Assembly (NCBI GenBank): GCA_035456465.1
Contig: DATIDD010000093.1
Span: 1-64,000, forward strand
Length of the DNA stretch: 64,000 bases
DNA from: DATHTC01 sp035456465
GTDB taxonomy: Bacteria > Actinomycetota > Thermoleophilia > Gaiellales > Gaiellaceae
Reading direction: 5' to 3'
How positions within the stretch are numbered: position 1 is the stretch's first letter; every line of letters starts with the position of its first letter. The notes below the pieces were generated by a model, which searched no databases, had not been told where the DNA came from, and saw only the letters and a list, made by a program, of their open reading frames with translations. A program made the position numbers and the translations under genes. This document shows, piece by piece, positions 1 through 7,269 of this stretch.

Positions 1-700
1 GGGCGAACAGCAGCAGCGTCGCGAAGAAGGATCCGATCACCGCCCCGGCCGAGATCTCGTCAAGCCCCTCCGCCGCCAGATCGAGGATCGGCTCCGTGAC
101 GAACGGCAGCGCGGCGACGAGTGCGGCAGAGGCGAGCACGAGCACGGCGGCCGAGGCGAGCATCGTCCGCTGCGTCCCGACGAGGGGGATCGTGACGAGC
201 GCCGGAAGGAACGTGCCGACGAGCGAGCCGGCGGTCGACAGCGCGTACAGCCTCCCGGCCGTCTGTCCCGCGGTCGCCACGTCCTCCACGGCGAGCCTGA
301 TCGCGAACGGCGAGACCATCCCGAGCAGGAACACCGGCGGCGCGAACAGGAACAGCGTGGCGAAGAAGGACCCGACGACGGCCCCGGCGGAGAGCTCGTC
401 GAGTCCTTCGGCGGCGACGTCGAGGATCGGCCGCGCCGCGAACGGGATCACGGCGACGAGCAGCCCCGACGCGACCACGAGCTGCCCGAGCAGCCGCGGG
501 TCGGGCCGCCGGTCCGCGACGCGCCCGCCGACCCAGTAGCCGAGCGAGAGCGCGAGCAGCACGAGCCCGATCAGGTTCGCCCACACGATCGTCGACGAGC
601 CGTAGTAGGGGGCGAGCAGGCGCGACGCGGCGATCTCGGTGGCGAGCGTCCCCGTGCCCGCCCCGAACACGAGCACCTCGAGGCGACGGCGGCGGCTCAC
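1..700 (-). CDS. Spermidine-synthase-like polytopic membrane protein (3' end outside window)
   Basis: The frame opens with GTG at 700 and runs off the left edge after 233 codons with no stop. The visible part is a hydrophobic N-terminal module of the fused MFS/spermidine-synthase type: 'EIAASRLLAPYYGSS', 'LGYWVGGRVADR', 'GMVSPFAIRL' and 'GRLYALSTAGSLVGTF' are its usual landmarks. The aminopropyltransferase-like catalytic domain, if present, lies outside. The start overlaps the stop of the upstream phosphatase by 4 nt (GTGA), so the two are probably translationally coupled. Residues 86-120 are repeated almost exactly at 199-233, which is unusual for the family. Family assignment is fairly sure; substrate and activity are unknown. 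Confidence 0.75.
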   Translation of the reverse strand, partial: MSRRRRLEVLVFGAGTGTLATEIAASRLLAPYYGSSTIVWANLIGLVLLALSLGYWVGGRVADRRPDPRLLGQLVVASGLLVAVIPFAARPILDVAAEGLDELSAGAVVGSFFATLFLFAPPVFLLGMVSPFAIRLAVEDVATAGQTAGRLYALSTAGSLVGTFLPALVTIPLVGTQRTMLASAAVLVLASAALVAALPFVTEPILDLAAEGLDEISAGAVIGSFFATLLLFA

Positions 701-3378
701 GTCCGCTTGAGGACGACGACCGCGCAGTCGTCGGCGAGCTCGCCTTGAGCCCAGGCGCGGCAGTCCTCGATCACCGCCCGCGCGAGCGCCGACGCGGGCA
801 GCTCGCAGCGCGCGGCGAGGACCGCGTCGAGCCGCTCGACGCCGTAGAGCTCGTCGCCCCGGCGCGCCTCGATCACGCCGTCCGTGTAGAGGACGACGCA
901 GGAGCCTCGCGGCAGGTCGGTCCGCAGCTCCTCGTACTCCTGGCCCGGGTCGATCCCGAGCGCCAGCCCCCGCACCGCGAGACCCTCGACGCGGCCGCGG
1001 GGGAGGACCAGCCGCGGCCGCGGGTGCCCCGCGCTCGCGCACGCGATGACGCCCGTCGCCGGGTCGACTGTCAGGTACAGCATCGTGATGAACTTGCCGG
1101 TCGCGATCTCGCCGCAGACGACGTCGTTGGCGGAGGCGAGGAAGTCGCCCGGCTCGGGGTGCTCGCGCGCCAGCGAGCGGAACACGAACTTCGCCATCGC
1201 CATGTCGGCGGCCGCGTCGATCCCGTGCCCGGTGACGTCGCCGAGCACGACCGCGATCCGGTCGTCGTCGAGCTCGATGAAGTCGTACACGTCCCCGCCG
1301 ACGTCCACGAGCGAGGACGGCTCGTACACGTCGCCGAGCTGCAGGCCCTCGAGCTCGGGCCGCGACCGCGGGAGGAGCGACCGCTGCATCGTGTCGGCGA
1401 ACTCCTTCTGGTGCTGGTACAGGCGCGCGTTGTCGATCGCGAGCGCCGCCTGGGCGGCGATCGAGAGGCCGAGCTCCGTCGTCGCGCGCGTGATCGGCCG
1501 GCCGGGGTCGAGCGAGAGCAGCTTCAACGTGCCGAGCAGCTCCGACGGCGTCGCGATCGGCAGGATCACGGCGGTCGAGCCCTTCTCGAGGAACGGGACG
1601 AGCAGCTGGTGAGGCGGGCCGAGCTGCCGCGCCAGCTCCGCGTCGAGTCGGATCGCTTCCCGGGACCTGGCCGACCGCCACACGGGAAGCCGGTCGACCG
1701 GCTGGGGCCGGAGGAGGATGGTGCGCAGCGCCTCGTCGACCCGCTCGTCGGCGACGTGGAGCGCCCGGGGCAAGAGCAGCTCGCCGCGAGCGTCCGGCAT
1801 GCGGATCACGGCCGCGTCCACCTCGAGCAGCTCCACGACCGTCCGGGCAACGGCGTCGAGCGTCGCCTCGAGCGAGAGACTCTGCGCGAACGAGCGCGAG
1901 ATCTCGTAGAGGGCGCCGAGCTGCCGCGCCGCGCGCCGCTCGAGGTCGAGCGCCTGCTCCAGCTCCGCCCCCAGCTCGGTCGCCTCCTCGTGGAGACGGG
2001 CGTTCTGGACGGAGAACGCGAGCTGGGCCGCGATCGCCGCCAGCAGCGAGCGGTCGTGCTCGCTCGGCATCCGCCCGCGTCGCACGTAGAGCGCGAGCAG
2101 GCCGGTGACCTCGCCGGGGAGCGCGAGCGGGACGGCGAGCGCGGCCTCGATCCCGAGCTCCGCGAGCCGCCGGCGCTGCGCGGCGAGCGCCGGCTCGGCC
2201 GCGGCGTCGGGGACGACGAGAACGCCGCGGCCGGCGCCGAGGGCGAGCTCGAGCAGCCGCTCCGCGACCGGGAGGTGCGGTCCCGCGAGACCGCGGGAGG
2301 CAGCCGGCTCGAGGCGGCCGTCCTCTCGCAGGTACACGCCGACGCGCTCCACCTCGAACAGCTCCGCGATGCTGTCGAGCGCCGTGTCGAGCGTGTGCGC
2401 GAGCGAGAGCTGCTCGTTGGCCTGCGCCACCAGGGTCAGCAGCGCACGCGTCCGGTCGAGCTCGAGCGTGGCCGCGCGGGTGCGATCCGAGGCCCTGAGC
2501 GCGTGCGCGACGCGGCCCGCGAAGGTCGCGAGGCGCTCGCGGACGGCCTCGGCCGGGGGCTCTCCCGCGAACCGGAGCTGCAGGGCGGCGCTCGGCGGCC
2601 GCCCGACCGAGAAGGTGAGCCGCAGCCCGCCGCGGCCGACGCTGTCCTCACCCGCGACGGCGGCGGCGGCCTCGGCCGCCGCGGAGAGGGCGTCCGCCTC
2701 CTGCTCGCCGAAGTCGACGGCGACCTCCACACCCCCGTCCGTCCGGCTCCAGAGCGTCGCGCCGACCGCCCCGCCCGTCTCGGCGGCGATGCGGACGACC
2801 TCGGCGCCGGCGAGCTCCTCGTCCGACCCGGCCGCCAGCGCCTCGCCGGCGACCTCGACGAGCCGCGGGCCGAGGTCGTCGCCGCGACGGTGGCCGAGCG
2901 TGCGGACGGCGGCCGCCACGTGCGCCGCCGCACCGCGGACGACGACGCGCTCCTCGTCGTCGAACGCCGCGCCCGGCCGGTAGGCCTCGAGCGACCCGGC
3001 CACCTCCCCGCCAACACGGACCGGGACGACGAGCGCGGCGTCGGCCGCCACGCGCTCCGCCGTCGCCCGCAGCGCCGCCGGGAGCGACTCGCGGTCGTCA
3101 AGCTCGTCCCCGGGGACGATGCCCTCCGGGAGCCGCGAGCCCTCGAGCTCGGCGGCGAGCGCTCTGGACGACGAGGCGACGCCACGCGCGCAGAGCCGGC
3201 CCTCGGCGTCCGCGACGCGCACCACGACGAGGGTCGCGCCGACGGCGTCGGCGACCGCCTCGGCGGCGAGCAGGAGCGCCTGCCCGAGCGAGACGCCGTC
3301 CGCGACCGCCGCGCCCACACGGGCCAGCGCCTCGACGGGCGAGGCGGCCGGGGGCGCGCGGTGCGGGGCGACCTCCAT
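697..3378 (-). CDS. Multi-GAF sensor SpoIIE/PP2C-type protein phosphatase
   Basis: This 893-residue protein has a C-terminal PPM/SpoIIE serine phosphatase domain from about residue 650. Its metal-binding motifs are visible: 'DVGGDVYDF', 'GDVTGHGIDAA', 'SAGHPRP', 'LYTDGVIEA' and a final 'DDCAVVVL'. The N-terminal 640 residues are soluble and resemble several GAF modules in series, the clearest being those before 'LAFSVQNARLHEE' and 'AALAIDNARLYQHQ', which are typical GAF-ending helices. Such proteins usually dephosphorylate anti-sigma-factor antagonists in response to a small ligand. No kinase or antagonist gene is nearby, so the partner is unknown. A possible -10 (AATACT, 3388-3393) stands 9 nt before the ATG. 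Confidence 0.9.
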   Translation of the reverse strand: MEVAPHRAPPAASPVEALARVGAAVADGVSLGQALLLAAEAVADAVGATLVVVRVADAEGRLCARGVASSSRALAAELEGSRLPEGIVPGDELDDRESLPAALRATAERVAADAALVVPVRVGGEVAGSLEAYRPGAAFDDEERVVVRGAAAHVAAAVRTLGHRRGDDLGPRLVEVAGEALAAGSDEELAGAEVVRIAAETGGAVGATLWSRTDGGVEVAVDFGEQEADALSAAAEAAAAVAGEDSVGRGGLRLTFSVGRPPSAALQLRFAGEPPAEAVRERLATFAGRVAHALRASDRTRAATLELDRTRALLTLVAQANEQLSLAHTLDTALDSIAELFEVERVGVYLREDGRLEPAASRGLAGPHLPVAERLLELALGAGRGVLVVPDAAAEPALAAQRRRLAELGIEAALAVPLALPGEVTGLLALYVRRGRMPSEHDRSLLAAIAAQLAFSVQNARLHEEATELGAELEQALDLERRAARQLGALYEISRSFAQSLSLEATLDAVARTVVELLEVDAAVIRMPDARGELLLPRALHVADERVDEALRTILLRPQPVDRLPVWRSARSREAIRLDAELARQLGPPHQLLVPFLEKGSTAVILPIATPSELLGTLKLLSLDPGRPITRATTELGLSIAAQAALAIDNARLYQHQKEFADTMQRSLLPRSRPELEGLQLGDVYEPSSLVDVGGDVYDFIELDDDRIAVVLGDVTGHGIDAAADMAMAKFVFRSLAREHPEPGDFLASANDVVCGEIATGKFITMLYLTVDPATGVIACASAGHPRPRLVLPRGRVEGLAVRGLALGIDPGQEYEELRTDLPRGSCVVLYTDGVIEARRGDELYGVERLDAVLAARCELPASALARAVIEDCRAWAQGELADDCAVVVLKRT

Positions 3379-3460
3379 CCCGCGTCCAGTATTGCGGAGC
3401 GGCAGGGACGGGGACCGCCCCGGGACGGTCCGCTCCGGGACGGGAGCCGGGGCGAGCCTC

Positions 3461-3466
3461 TACACT
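3461..3466 (+). promoter_or_regulatory. Probable -10 box of a leaderless transcript
   Basis: TACACT ends 7 nt before the ATG at 3474, and no Shine-Dalgarno sequence intervenes. This spacing puts the transcript start at or next to the start codon. Confidence 0.5.
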
Positions 3467-3473
3467 CCCGCGC

Positions 3474-3707
3474 ATGGTCCAGCCAGCGCGCAGGCCGCGG
3501 AGCGAGGCGCCGCCGCCTGTCGACCCCACCGCCGTGCAGCGCGCCTACCGGCTGGAGCGGGCGAAGCGCCGGGCGCGCGTGGATCGCGACCGCGAGCGGC
3601 GGCTCGCCGCGTTCCGGTTCACGTCGGTGCTGCTGCTCCTCGTCACGCTGGCGGCGCTGCTCGTGATCACCGTCTGGAACCAGATCGAGAACCTCTTCGG
3701 CCTGTGA
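3474..3707 (+). CDS. Small single-pass membrane protein of unknown function
   Basis: This encodes 77 residues. A basic, proline-rich cytoplasmic N-terminus ('ERAKRRARVDRDRERR') is followed by one hydrophobic helix, 'FTSVLLLLVTLAALLVIT', and a short end, 'WNQIENLFGL'. The charge distribution predicts the N-terminus inside. The ATG has a well-placed -10 and no ribosome site, and the frame is divergent from the SpoIIE phosphatase gene. No family was recognised. The strong positive cluster before the helix and the promoter make a real gene likely. Confidence 0.65.
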   Translation: MVQPARRPRSEAPPPVDPTAVQRAYRLERAKRRARVDRDRERRLAAFRFTSVLLLLVTLAALLVITVWNQIENLFGL

Positions 3708-3729
3708 GCGCACCGTGGGCCGTCGCGCA

Positions 3730-3744
3730 CTCCGCCGCGCGGAG
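3730..3744. terminator. Short GC hairpin between convergent genes
   Basis: CTCCGC-CGC-GCGGAG forms a perfect 6-bp stem in the 45-nt gap between two convergent genes. It has no T-run, as is common in such GC-rich genomes, so termination in both directions is an inference. Confidence 0.4.
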
Positions 3745-3752
3745 GCCGCCGG

Positions 3753-4016
3753 CTACGGCAGGCTGACGTCGCGGTCGAGCATCAGGCTTCGAGCGAACGG
3801 CCGCCCGCGGTCGGGCCGCCAGCTCGTCCCGCCGCACATCGGACACCGCGGTAGCACGCCCGCGACGGCGATGCCGTAGCCGCAGCCGCCGCAGCGGAAG
3901 CCGCCCTCGCCCCGATCGCCTGCCGCACGTTGCCCGCGCACCGCGCGCCCGACGAGCCCGCGCTGGACGACCCCGTCGGCGGGCCCGTCGCGGCCCGCCG
4001 GTCGACCCCCGACCAT
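3753..4016 (-). CDS. Small zinc-ribbon protein
   Basis: The frame encodes 87 residues. The core 'RCGGCGYGIAV' followed by 'RCPMCGG' gives two CxxC knuckles 15 residues apart, the pattern of a rubredoxin-like or zinc-ribbon fold. The ATG at 4016 was chosen because a purine-rich GGAGGG lies about 10 nt upstream; the frame stays open further upstream without a better signal. The first 38 residues are basic and low in complexity, so the folded part is probably only the C-terminal half. Function is unknown. Confidence 0.65.
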   Translation of the reverse strand: MVGGRPAGRDGPADGVVQRGLVGRAVRGQRAAGDRGEGGFRCGGCGYGIAVAGVLPRCPMCGGTSWRPDRGRPFARSLMLDRDVSLP

Positions 4017-4094
4017 CCTCGCGACCCCCTCCGTGGGCTCGTTCCCCTGCGTTTCCCGGACTCGTTCCTCGTGGCGTCCGGACGCGGTTGTGCC

Positions 4095-4100
4095 CATACT
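4095..4100 (+). promoter_or_regulatory. Probable -10 box of a leaderless transcript
   Basis: CATACT ends 7 nt before the GTG at 4108. This decides the start over the longer open frame from 4033. Confidence 0.4.
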
Positions 4101-4107
4101 GCGACCC

Positions 4108-4593
4108 GTGCAAACGCCGGAGCCGTTCCCGTCGGTGGACCCCTTCACCGCACGTGAGCCCGACCGCCCGCCCGTGCCGCTGCGCGCCGACGGCCTGTGG
4201 GGAATCGGTGACCGGCTGACCTGGATCTCCGGGCTCGTGCTCGCGCTGTCGGCCTTCACCGGCTGGTACGTCGGCTCCGGTGACGGGATCACGCTCAGCG
4301 TGATCGGCTGGCACACCGGCGCGCTCGGCAAGCTCGTGTTCTTCGTCGGCCTGGCCGTGCTCGTCGTCGCGGCGTTGCGCGAGGCGGGCTGGGACCTCCC
4401 GGCGATGGTCCCGGAGAGCCTGGTCGTGATCGCGCTCGGCGCCTTGGCGACCATCTTCGTCCTGATCCGCGTGATCGAGATCCCCGACCGGTTCCTCCCC
4501 GCCGACGGGCGCGGAATCGGGATCTGGATCAGCCTCGTGGCGGCGCTGGCGGTCGTCGTCGCAGGGCTCCTCCGGGCCGGCGAGGAGCTGTAG
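4108..4593 (+). CDS. Four-helix membrane protein of unknown function
   Basis: About 161 residues starting at GTG 4108 give a proline-rich N-terminus of about 30 residues and then four hydrophobic segments. The second segment is preceded by 'GWHTGALGKL', and 'VIEIPDRFLPADGRGIGIW' separates the third and fourth. A longer form from 4033 would add 25 residues of low-complexity sequence and was rejected, because the -10-like box lies just before 4108. The last 65 nt overlap the 3' end of the convergent PAP2 gene. No named family was recognised. Confidence 0.7.
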   Translation: MQTPEPFPSVDPFTAREPDRPPVPLRADGLWGIGDRLTWISGLVLALSAFTGWYVGSGDGITLSVIGWHTGALGKLVFFVGLAVLVVAALREAGWDLPAMVPESLVVIALGALATIFVLIRVIEIPDRFLPADGRGIGIWISLVAALAVVVAGLLRAGEEL

Positions 4594-5131
4594 CACCCCC
4601 CGCGTCGGCCGGCCGGCGCCGCCACCGCCGGCGCTGTGCCGCGAGCACGAGGAGCCCGACGGCGACCCCGAGGAGCGCGCCCGCGAGGATGTCGCTCGGG
4701 TAGTGGACGCCGACGTAGACACGCGACCACGCGACGAGCGCGGCGACGACGAAGAGCGGCGCGACGGCCCACCGCGGCGCGAAGCGTGCGAGCACGACCG
4801 CGGCCGCGAAGCTCGTGGCCGCGTGGCCCGACGGCAGCGAGACGTCCAGCGTGGCGTGCGCCAGGGGCTGCTGCTCGGGGTGCGCCACGTAGGGGCGCGG
4901 CCGGTCGGTCAACAGCTTCACGACCGTGGCCGTCAGATCCGCGACCGCGACCGCGACGAGCGTGAGCAGGGCCGGCCGAGGGTCGCGACGCGCGATCGTG
5001 AGCAGGCCGGCGACGACGAGCCAGATCGCGCCGAGCGACCCGGCGTACGAGAGCCCGAGGAAGACGTCGTCGAGCCGGCCGACGCGGTGCTCGACGACCC
5101 AGCGCTGGAGGTCCTCGTCGAGCGCGCTCAG
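4529..5131 (-). CDS. PAP2-family membrane phosphatase, probable CTG start
   Basis: The 200-residue product carries the three phosphatidic-acid-phosphatase motifs: 'KLLTDRPRP' (K-x6-RP), 'LPSGHAAT' (PSGH) and 'SRVYVGVHYPSD' (SR-x5-H-x3-D). Hydrophobic helices surround them, so it probably dephosphorylates a lipid or isoprenyl phosphate at the membrane. No ATG, GTG or TTG occurs in frame between the upstream gene and the middle of the fold. The only start near the expected N-terminus is CTG at 5131, whose CTGA overlaps the response-regulator stop exactly like the ATGA overlaps elsewhere in the window. The basic, alanine- and proline-rich tail overlaps a convergent gene. Confidence 0.85.
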   Translation of the reverse strand: MSALDEDLQRWVVEHRVGRLDDVFLGLSYAGSLGAIWLVVAGLLTIARRDPRPALLTLVAVAVADLTATVVKLLTDRPRPYVAHPEQQPLAHATLDVSLPSGHAATSFAAAVVLARFAPRWAVAPLFVVAALVAWSRVYVGVHYPSDILAGALLGVAVGLLVLAAQRRRWRRRPADAGGATAPRRPGGALRRRPPAPPRG

Positions 5132-5730
5132 ACGCGGGTGGCGAGCATCTGCTTCGCCGACTCGATCAGCTGCTGCGGATCGAACGGCTTGCCGATGAAG
5201 CCCTGGGCGCCGCGCTCGGCCGCCTCGCCGGCGGCGCGGTCGTCGATCTTGCCGCTGAACATCAGCACCGGGATCGCGCCGACGCCGTGCCGCTCCTGCA
5301 CGCGGCGCAACATCTCCCAGCCGTCGACCTGCGGCATCATCACGTCGAGGAGGATGAGGTCGGGCGGCTCCTCCTCCAGCGCCGCGAGGCCCTCGTCGGC
5401 GCTCGCCGCCTCCTTCACCGTGTAGCCCTCGAGCTCGAGGCTCGCGCGGACGAAGCCGCGGAGGCCCGCGTCGTCGTCGACGATGAGGACGAGGGGCCCG
5501 CCGCGCACGTTGCCGCCGGGGCCGGAGCGCTCGAGGAACACGTCGAGGTCCGAGCGGCGGTACCGGCGGTGCCCGCCGGGCGTGTAGAACGCGGGCAGCT
5601 TCTTCTGGTCCGACCACTTGCGGATCGTGCTCTGCGCGACGCCGAGGTACTTCGCCGCCTGGCCGAGCGTGAGCCAGTCCGACTCGCCCCCGGGAGCCCT
5701 GCGGCCGCCGATCGGGTCGCGGTACGCCAT
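5128..5730 (-). CDS. Response regulator with N-terminal MerR/excisionase-type HTH and C-terminal receiver
   Basis: Residues 19-68 form a BldC/excisionase-like winged helix ('LTLGQAAKYLGVAQSTIRKW', 'PGGHRRYRRSDLD'). Residues 79-198 form a complete CheY-like receiver with the acid cluster D85-D87, phospho-acceptor D129 in 'LLDVMMP', S159 and K181 in 'GKPF'. The order is reversed relative to the usual receiver-then-DNA-binding layout. No histidine kinase lies in the window. The PAP2 gene is coupled to it by a 4-nt overlap. A -10-like TAGATT sits at 5740-5745, 9 nt before the ATG. The domain calls are secure; targets are unknown. Confidence 0.9.
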   Translation of the reverse strand: MAYRDPIGGRRAPGGESDWLTLGQAAKYLGVAQSTIRKWSDQKKLPAFYTPGGHRRYRRSDLDVFLERSGPGGNVRGGPLVLIVDDDAGLRGFVRASLELEGYTVKEAASADEGLAALEEEPPDLILLDVMMPQVDGWEMLRRVQERHGVGAIPVLMFSGKIDDRAAGEAAERGAQGFIGKPFDPQQLIESAKQMLATRV

Positions 5731-5785
5731 GAACTCGCGAATCTACCCAAAAGTGGCAGTTCCTGAACCGTCCGCGTGCGTTTTC

Positions 5786-6031
5786 CTACCGCGAGGTGCC
5801 CGTCACCGTCACCGTGACGGTCTCCTGGGCGGGGGTCAGCGGGACCGGGCGAAGCGTCCGCACCTGCGTCCTCGTGCCGCCGGCGGGCTCCTCCTCGAGC
5901 GCGCGTCCGAGCCCGATCCCGAGCAGGAACAGGAGCAGCCCGGCGGCCACGAGCGCGAGCGGCCGGAGCCACGAGGCGCGGCGGCGCCGGCGAGGCGGAC
6001 GGCGCCGCGGCGACTGGCGCGGCGCGGTCAC
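5786..6031 (-). CDS. Small single-pass membrane protein
   Basis: An 81-residue product starts at GTG 6031, which overlaps the preceding stop as GTGA. A strongly basic N-terminus ('RRRPPRRRRR') is followed by one transmembrane helix ('LALVAAGLLLFLLGIGLG') and an extracytoplasmic tail ending 'ETVTVTVTGTSR'. The topology (basic side in, threonine/valine-rich tail out) is clear. No family was recognised. It is probably co-transcribed with the gene at 6028-6342. Confidence 0.6.
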   Translation of the reverse strand: MTAPRQSPRRRPPRRRRRASWLRPLALVAAGLLLFLLGIGLGRALEEEPAGGTRTQVRTLRPVPLTPAQETVTVTVTGTSR

Positions 6032-6342
6032 GGCCGGTAGTCGAGCGCCCCGCGCGCGTACTGGTGGAACGCCGCGCCGGTGACCGTGGCGAACGTGCGC
6101 GTCCACCCGGCCGGCGCCCCTGTCTCCGCCAGCACCTCACGCCCCCAGCGGTCGGCGTCGCCGTACGCCTCGGCGAGCTCGGCGAGCGTGAAGGTCTGGC
6201 CGACGCGCTTCCGAAGCTCCCCGACGAGCAGCTCGACCTGCGCGAGCAGCCGCAGGTACGCCGCGCGGTCCTGCTCGAGCTCGAGCGCTGCGTGGCTCTC
6301 CTCCCACTCCCGGCGGGTCGTCTCCAGTGCGGTCGCGCTCAC
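6028..6342 (-). CDS. Hypothetical helical protein
   Basis: This 104-residue soluble protein has an N-terminal amphipathic stretch with coiled-coil character ('ETTRREWEESHAALELEQDRA'), then a compact C-terminal part ('FTLAELAEAYGDADRWGREVL'). The start is GTG 6342. A TACCAT box (6353-6358) stands 10 nt before it, and no ribosome site is seen. It is coupled to the next small membrane protein by a GTGA overlap. No function can be assigned. Confidence 0.65.
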   Translation of the reverse strand: MSATALETTRREWEESHAALELEQDRAAYLRLLAQVELLVGELRKRVGQTFTLAELAEAYGDADRWGREVLAETGAPAGWTRTFATVTGAAFHQYARGALDYRP

Positions 6343-6363
6343 GGGCGGAGGGATGGTAGAGGT

Positions 6364-6870
6364 CTAGCCGGTGCCCTCGGCGCTGCAACACCGGTCGGGC
6401 CAACGGGGCTCGATCTCGCGGAGGATCCGCTCGCCCAGCTCGTAGCCGGGGCGCGCGAGCGCGAACGCGACGTGGGCGTGCAAGCACTTCAGCTGCGCGG
6501 GATTCCTCGACCCGGCGATCCCCAGGTCGATCGAGGCGCCCTCGTCGTCGCCCGTGCGACCGGCCGCGAGGCCGCGACGGATGAGGCGCTGCTCGTCGGT
6601 CGCACGCTGCAGGCTGGCGGCGAGCGCGGGGTCCGCCGCGGCCAGCTCGCTCCAGCGCTCGACACCGCCTGCGGCCTCGAGCCGCGAGACCGCGGCGACG
6701 AGGTGGCGGCAGGTCAGGTAGTAGGTCGTCGGGAACGGGTTCCCGACGCGGTCGTAGGGATCCTGCTCCGTGACCGCGGGCAGCCCGAACGGGCACCGCG
6801 CCGCGACGCGCCGGAAGGCCCGCGGCGCGCGGCCGAGCTGTCGTGCCACGACGACGAGGTCATCGTGCAT
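6364..6870 (-). CDS. DUF501 family protein
   Basis: The 168-residue product has the DUF501 signature 'CPFGLPAVTEQDPYDRVGNP' followed by 'FPTTYYLTCRHLVAAVSRLE' and later 'KCLHAHVAFAL'. This actinobacterial family of unknown biochemical role is usually found between an ftsB-like gene and a Ppx/GppA phosphatase gene; here the ftsB-like gene lies upstream but no ppx follows. The ATG at 6870 was chosen over an upstream start at 6903 because TAGCAT (6879-6884) stands 8 nt before it. It overlaps the ftsB-like gene by 11 nt. Two cysteines next to each other near the C-terminus ('DRCCSAE') are notable. Confidence 0.85.
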   Translation of the reverse strand: MHDDLVVVARQLGRAPRAFRRVAARCPFGLPAVTEQDPYDRVGNPFPTTYYLTCRHLVAAVSRLEAAGGVERWSELAAADPALAASLQRATDEQRLIRRGLAAGRTGDDEGASIDLGIAGSRNPAQLKCLHAHVAFALARPGYELGERILREIEPRWPDRCCSAEGTG

Positions 6871-7228
6871 CCCGCTCGATGCTAGAGCGACGCTCGTGGG
6901 CACGACGCCACTCCGCGACGCCCTTGACGATGAAGAGCCGCTCGCCCGGGCGGACGTACCCGAGCCGACGGGCCTCCCGCACGAGCACGGCGTCGCTCCG
7001 CTGGAGCGCGAGCCGGCGCTCGAGCGCCCGTTTCTCCGCCCTCAGCGCCGCGACGTGGTCGGCCTCGCGGGCGACCTCGTCGCGCCGCTCGAGGTACGAC
7101 GTCAACGGCTGCCAGTAGAGGTAGGCGACGAACGCGACGACGACGACCGCGAGCCAGCGGCGCAGCAGCGCCCGCCGCGGCGGACGGCGGCGGCGCTTCT
7201 CGGGAGGTTTGCGGGCAGGCGGAGCCAC
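6860..7228 (-). CDS. FtsB/DivIC-family septum formation initiator
   Basis: This 122-residue bitopic protein has a basic cytoplasmic N-terminus, one helix ('WLAVVVVAFVAYLYW') and a heptad-like coiled coil ('EVAREADHVAALRAEKRALERRLAL'), then the characteristic 'REARRLGYVRPGE' ending. That layout is the FtsB/DivIC division protein. The start GTG 7228 follows GAAGAAGG by 6 nt. Its place after eno and before DUF501 matches the actinobacterial order, though here pyk has come between eno and it. Confidence 0.85.
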   Translation of the reverse strand: MAPPARKPPEKRRRRPPRRALLRRWLAVVVVAFVAYLYWQPLTSYLERRDEVAREADHVAALRAEKRALERRLALQRSDAVLVREARRLGYVRPGERLFIVKGVAEWRRAHERRSSIERDAR

Positions 7229-7269
7229 GGATCGCCTTCTTCGCGCGACGACCGCACCGTCCTGCGTCG

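Noticed and set aside
745..3666. Long open frame opposite the SpoIIE phosphatase gene
   Set aside because: It is a mirror of high-GC codon usage, has no family motif and is rich in Arg/Pro/Gly. The minus-strand frame has clear domains.
4033..4107. Longer N-terminus for the four-helix membrane protein
   Set aside because: The 25 extra residues are low-complexity and a -10-like box lies directly before GTG 4108.
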